Shown in pieces: positions 63,785 to 64,000 of a stretch of 64,000 nucleotides of DNA (the stretch's first letter is position 1; each line of letters starts with the position of its first letter). A program made the translations under genes and the position numbers. The notes beneath the pieces are model-generated. The model ran no database searches. It saw only the letters and a list, made by a program, of their open reading frames with translations, and was not told the origin of the DNA. This DNA is from Thioalkalivibrio sp. ALJT (GTDB lineage Bacteria > Pseudomonadota > Gammaproteobacteria > Ectothiorhodospirales > Ectothiorhodospiraceae): contig NZ_KB907122.1 of the NCBI RefSeq assembly GCF_000381825.1, positions 124,001 to 188,000 of the forward strand, read 5' to 3'.

Positions 63785-64000
63785 TCAATCCGGTTCAAAA
63801 CGGATCCGCACCCCGTCCCGCACGGCCTCTGCATCCGATGGACGCGGCAGCGAGGTCAGGCGATCCATGGTCTGCCGCACCGACTCGCAGAAGGCAGTTC
63901 CGCCGGAGCAGCTCTCAATGTTGAAGTCGATGATACGCCCCGTCTCGTTCACACGCACGAGAACAATGGCACGATCCGATGCATCCAGACCCGATGGTTG
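63785..64000 (-). CDS. tolA: TolA C-terminal domain, 5' part outside window
   Basis: Only the last 71 residues are in the window. They read DRAIVLVRVNETGRIIDFNI, ESCSGGTAFCESVRQTMDRL and VRDGVRIRFEPD, matching TolA domain III, which contacts TolB and phage or colicin partners. Two Cys eight residues apart could form a disulfide as reported in some TolA proteins. The inner-membrane helix and long helical domain II lie beyond position 64000. Confidence 0.88.
   Translation of the reverse strand, partial: QPSGLDASDRAIVLVRVNETGRIIDFNIESCSGGTAFCESVRQTMDRLTSLPRPSDAEAVRDGVRIRFEPD

Overview
This is 64 kb of GC-rich gammaproteobacterial chromosome, densely packed with housekeeping genes and almost free of mobile DNA. 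Gene content and order point to an Ectothiorhodospiraceae-type organism close to the sulfur-oxidising, haloalkaliphilic Thioalkalivibrio group. This is inference from a YeeE/YedE (TsuA-like) sulfur transporter, an FkbO/XanB2-type chorismatase, acid-rich proteins and overall style; no 16S gene is present. No CRISPR array, prophage, transposase or rRNA operon was seen.

Layout. 0-7.5 kb: the end of an RND efflux adaptor gene (minus), then a plus-strand run of a MIF-type tautomerase, proS, an SLC13/RCK_C transporter, a lipoprotein, arsC, wrbA and DUF2069, with acyP opposed. 7.8-11.3 kb: a minus operon of DUF2066 lipid-envelope protein, CDP-alcohol phosphatidyltransferase, AI-2E permease and hda, divergent from purM-purN, DUF3108 and a lone dihydrolipoyl-dehydrogenase-like flavoprotein (11.4-15.4 kb). 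15.7-21 kb: an outer-membrane beta-barrel candidate, a cold-shock protein and a CHASE-PAS-PAS-GGDEF-EAL protein. 21.3-31.5 kb: pmbA, an 87-aa orphan, tldD, a nitrilase, yhdP and rng, a version of the rng-yhdP-tldD order of E. coli. 31.6-34.9 kb: a minus operon of LysR regulator, catalytically degenerate glutamine amidotransferase, 164-aa unknown and AI-2E permease. 35.3-41 kb: an EAL phosphodiesterase, rpmB-rpmG, a small unknown, an EAL-HDOD protein, a chorismatase and mutM. 41.3-47.4 kb: an oligopeptide-type ABC importer with unusually enlarged permeases and a membrane-anchored, coiled-coil binding protein. 47.8-57.6 kb: fabI, then the conserved proteostasis block tig-clpP-clpX-lon-hupB-(tRNA-Val, tRNA-Asp)-ppiD with a convincing sigma-32 promoter in front of lon. 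57.7-64 kb: tRNA-Leu and tRNA-Lys, the sulfur transporter, and tolA-tolB-pal-cpoB-queE-queC.

Themes. Three proteins act on, or derive from, cyclic-di-GMP enzymes (17.5, 35.3 and 38.0 kb). The envelope is served by Tol-Pal, YhdP, PpiD and lipoproteins. Several operons are tightly translationally coupled through ATGA or GTGA overlaps.

The least explained DNA is intergenic: a family of roughly 80-bp interspersed repeats ending in a CGCGAGTGTG-type core (near 15.6, 21.2, 31.5, 35.1 and 35.3 kb, including an inverted pair resembling a MITE), and an 85 % identical 54-bp repeat at 7.55 and 47.6 kb. The most interesting gene-level candidates are the pseudo-amidotransferase operon, the orphan between tldD and pmbA, and the chorismatase next to c-di-GMP-type signalling genes.
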